From: Podaxis mareebaensis
Lineage: Eukaryota > Basidiomycota > Agaricomycetes > Agaricales > Agaricaceae
Length of the DNA: 64,000 nt
NCBI GenBank assembly: GCA_018524725.1
Contig: JAEUWP010000393.1
Span: 1-64,000 of the forward strand
Direction: 5' to 3'
Shown: piece by piece, positions 61,151 to 64,000 of the stretch
How positions within the stretch are numbered: position 1 is the first letter of the stretch
Layout of the letters: every line of letters starts with the position of its first letter
Notes under the pieces: model-generated
Seen by the model: only the letters and a program-made list of their open reading frames with translations
What the model was told of the DNA's origin: nothing
The model's database searches: none
Position numbers and translations under genes: made by a program

Positions 61151-62969
61151 ATGTCTCAGAAAATGGGGGAGGTATATAATCTGCCCGTCTGATTTCTACT
61201 CTCCCACTTTTTTTCCTCCACTACGTTCACCTACCACCCACCTACTTTCGCCTCCACGCTATAGAGACTTCACTTTCCTTAACAAACCCACTTTCCTTTC
61301 ACCACCTTTGCCTGGGCACAAGGCCGCTATCCTCCTCTCTCTCGCTATAATTGCCAGCGCTTCCCCTATGCCACATCTACAATATCTTTGTATTACCCAA
61401 GGTAGCTCAACTCCACAAGCAGATACCCCTTTGAAACTCCAACGACGTGACGACCACGACTTGCCTCCTGTATCTGTGGTTTTGGCGACTCTTCAAATAC
61501 AGTCAATTCTCCCCAGACCGCCTGCTACGTCTGCCTTGGCTCCTCACGCTGTGGATGATACAGCTTCTGTGCCAAGCGCTACTCCGTCTGTGGACGATAC
61601 AGCTCCCGTATCAAGCGCTACCCCGTCTGTGGACGATACAGCTCCCGTATCAAGCGCTACCCCGTCTGTGGACAATACAGCTCCTGTGTCAAGTGCTACT
61701 TCGTCTGTGGACGATACAGTTCCTCTACCAAGTGCCACTCCGTCTATGGATGACATAATTTCCGTACCAAACACCACTCCTTCTGTGGATGATACAGTTC
61801 CCGTAACAAGCGCCGCTCCGCCTGTGACGACCTTACCTTATACTGGTCCTGGTGTCTTGGTTTTCCCTGGTTCTGCGAGCTACGGGCAAGAATCTCTTCC
61901 CACTTATGGGCCGGGCACGAAAACAGGAACTTTCCAGGACCCGCCAGGAAACCCGCCAAACGCGGGCAACTATTCGTCTTCATCTCTACATCGCTTCGCT
62001 GTGATCGGAAGCGTAATTACGGTCATAGTTTTTCTGGCTGCGTGCTTCGTCGTTATGGGTCCTCGCATCTGGAGTACTTGTCGTCCTGTGAACCGAAAAT
62101 ACCGTCTTGCTCGCGTCCAGAAAGCACAACAAAAGCCTTTGCCTACATGGATGCAGATTAACTCTAGCAACGCTCTCGTTGACAAGGCAAGCACAGAGAC
62201 AATGCTTTCGCATCCATATACGGTCGCAGAGAGCCCCGAGAACAAACTTTCTCCAACGTCGTCGGAATGCAGCTATTACGATGAACCTGACACGCCGACC
62301 TTAATTGGCGCCGGGACTTCACCCCATGTTCCCAAGTCCTCACACAAGAAATGCGACTACCCTCTCTCTTCCGGTTCCCCGCCATTAGGCAAATCCCGGT
62401 GTCAGGCCAAGTCCCCAAACCTGCGTGGTGCCAAGCACTCCAAGACTCCCATTCGACCCCCTCGCCCCCCGAGTGCGGATAGCCCTGCGGCAATCCAGTC
62501 TATGTGTTTTGTAGACGTTGACGATCAAGGATTCTATCGCTACCCAAGCCCGATAACCCCTGACTCTACCTCTCCGATTATTCATAAGCCTCCGTCAATA
62601 ACTAGAGCAGGCCTTCGTCCCTATCTCAATCTCCTGTCGTCGGGCAACAAGTTCTTCGCGTCCAACTCCCACGCTATAGGTGCCATTCACACTCAAAGCC
62701 GGAGCGCCTCTAGCCCTGGTACAACCTCGAAGGACCCCGGTAGCACGGGCGACGCACTGAAGACTCCACAGAGCGCAGGGGCGGAGTCGGACAGCAGACC
62801 TTCTAAACCTTATCAGAAGACTAAATCTATAGCGTCGTGGGTACGGTCTTCGGGGTCCAAGCAGCAACAACATCCCCGTCTACCCAATGGTATCTCAGGC
62901 GACCAGCGGGCTCTTGGTTCCAGTACGGGTTCCCTTTCGGATCAGAAGGAAATTGGAGTTGCATATTAG
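61151..62969 (+). CDS. Mucin-like type I membrane protein with 13-residue repeats
   Basis: Seen: one open frame to 62969 with a signal-peptide-like stretch (AAILLSLAIIASASP, about 61323-61370), but no ATG directly before it. An ATG at 61151 followed by a GTATAT donor (61172) and an AAG acceptor (61322) would supply seven residues in phase. The alternative is ATG 61369, which would leave no signal peptide. Next come seven 13-residue repeats, a Gly/Pro-rich segment, a membrane helix (FAVIGSVITVIVFLAACFVV, about 61990-62060) and a long Ser/Pro-rich cytoplasmic tail of about 300 residues. Typical of heavily glycosylated mushroom cell-surface proteins. A sensor role is guesswork. The start is uncertain. 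Confidence 0.65.
61551..61823 (+). repeat. Seven 39-bp coding repeats
   Basis: Seven consecutive units of exactly 39 bp (starts at 61551, 61590, 61629, 61668, 61707, 61746, 61785), each encoding a variant of VDDTAPVSSATPS. Units 2 and 3 are almost identical, pointing to recent unequal exchange. Confidence 0.92.
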
Positions 62970-63379
62970 TTGACGTTGTAAAGTACTCGATGTTCCTTAT
63001 TTTATGGTACCTACTAGATGGTCATTGTACTCCGTGGCATCGATCCATGCCTTGCAAGGTGGTATGCAAATAAATTGGCTAGCTCATTATCTGCTCATGA
63101 TGCAAGGTAAACTGTCTGTCCGCCGGGCCATCCTATGTAGTACTTGCTGCTCAGCACGTAAGCGTCCTAGTCGCTTTATCAGATATTTCTTGCACGGTCA
63201 CCGTTTCGTCGTCTCCGAGTAGGCAGAAGAAGGAAGACGAAGGGAGGCAGGCGGAGGAGGTTGGTTTCTGGCGGACCAATCTCACCAAAAACGTTCAACG
63301 TTCATTCTCGTCGCGTGGCTGACAACGTCTGTGTAGATGATTTTATTGGAGATTTAAGTTGAGCCTGATGGGGTAGCCA

Positions 63380-64000
63380 AATTATACTTAGTAGACCCGG
63401 TGTTTAAGGATGATATGGAGGGCGGTATGGTATATCTTGTTGATCATTGCATAGCTACTGTCCTTCCTTTTCGTCGGCTTCTTTGTCAAGGCCAGGGTCC
63501 CTATTGAACTGATTTCATATCTCCCGCGCAGTCTGTTGTACTCGGACCCCACATTCTACGTCCTGCTCCCAGCAATCACAATCTCCACCACCGTTTTCGT
63601 GACCACGCGGCTGATACTGGCTCGACAAGAGAACGCCAAACTTTGGGGTAAGTGTACAGTAATGCCGAGGAGTTCTTTCCATACCATACTACCCCTGATT
63701 TTGATCCGCCAGGGAACACGAACTCGGCTGCCCAATACTCGTATATGGATATCGCTGCCATGTCGGGTCCTACGCGATTGACACCATCCGGTCCATGGTT
63801 TCCGTTATATTCTTCGTTGGTTGTCAAGCCCCTCCGCGTATTTTGTCCTTATTGAGTCTTGGACCTATGTTAAGGTGAGTTATACGACTTCACCTGGATC
63901 CTATTCATTAATCTCTGTTGCTTTACGGCTCATTTCCTTGCTATCTACGGAGTATGGAGACGATGAGCGTGGAAATCGCGTTCTGAAGGCGAGGTTAGCA
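63380..64000 (+). pseudogene. Probable decayed 7-TM gene, cut by window end
   Basis: Seen: RMIWRAVWYILLIIA-like sequence (about 63400-63450) runs into TAG. An exon at about 63534-63650 gives LLYSDPTFYVLLPAITISTTVFVTTRLILARQENAKLWG. After an intron, pieces of one membrane region fall in three different frames: AAQYSYMDIAAM, then SYAIDTIRSMVSVIFFVG, then AYFVLIESWTYVK before a GTGAG donor. These pieces together recall the C-terminal half of mushroom 7-TM proteins such as the one at 3487-4781. Two frame changes within 200 bp and a stop suggest decay, but sequencing error or unseen introns could also explain it. The gene would continue past 64000. Confidence 0.5.

Noticed and set aside
61551..61823. 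Regular short repeats considered as a CRISPR-like array or peptide precursor
   Set aside because: Units are contiguous without spacers and in frame within a long protein. They lack dibasic cleavage sites between units, so neither reading fits.

Overview
The window reads as nuclear DNA of a mushroom-forming basidiomycete (Agaricomycetes). Genes are split by many short introns (mostly about 50-75 nt, GT...AG). The gene content includes a class I hydrophobin, two DUF6534-type membrane proteins, UstYa-like (DUF3328) proteins, a DUF3455 secreted protein and several membrane protein families that I know only from mushrooms. These sit among universal eukaryotic genes: alpha-COP, ABCE1/RLI1, a syntaxin-6/Tlg1 SNARE, a CSC1/OSCA channel and two tRNA genes. 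All exon structures given here were read by hand from frame continuity, splice signals and family motifs. None has transcript support.

Layout. 0-5 kb: a tail-to-tail pair of UstYa-like genes, a single-pass membrane protein and a 7-TM protein, all accessory. 5-20 kb: three divergent copies of one membrane protein family with a WW-like motif (A at 5062-8432 minus, B at 12430-14270 plus, C at 17633-20267 plus). Among them lie a tRNA-Glu gene, two weakly supported small genes and a decayed DUF6534 gene. 20.5-37 kb: a housekeeping block with alpha-COP, an XPG/FEN1-superfamily nuclease, an unrecognised gene, a giant paxillin-like LIM protein and ABCE1/RLI1. 38.5-48 kb: an intact DUF6534 gene, a hydrophobin, a membrane-tailed Old Yellow Enzyme relative and a DUF3455 secreted protein, with gene-poor stretches that carry an inverted repeat and a palindrome. 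49-62 kb: a histidine phosphatase, a FYVE/SAP/RING ubiquitin ligase candidate, an intron-containing tRNA-Pro, CSC1, two tiny tandem membrane protein genes, the SNARE and a mucin-like type I membrane protein. The last kilobase holds a probably decayed 7-TM gene cut by the window edge.

Functionally, alpha-COP, the SNARE, CSC1 and the FYVE/RING protein all concern membranes and trafficking, but nothing suggests co-regulation. The UstYa-like pair at the left edge may be the border of a secondary-metabolite or cyclic-peptide locus lying outside the window. No complete new system is visible. The most informative observations are the expanded A/B/C family with variable N-termini, the DUF6534 pseudogene whose lesions can be read against its intact paralogue 24 kb away, the insertion-bearing XPG-like nuclease and the P/Q pair of tiny membrane proteins.
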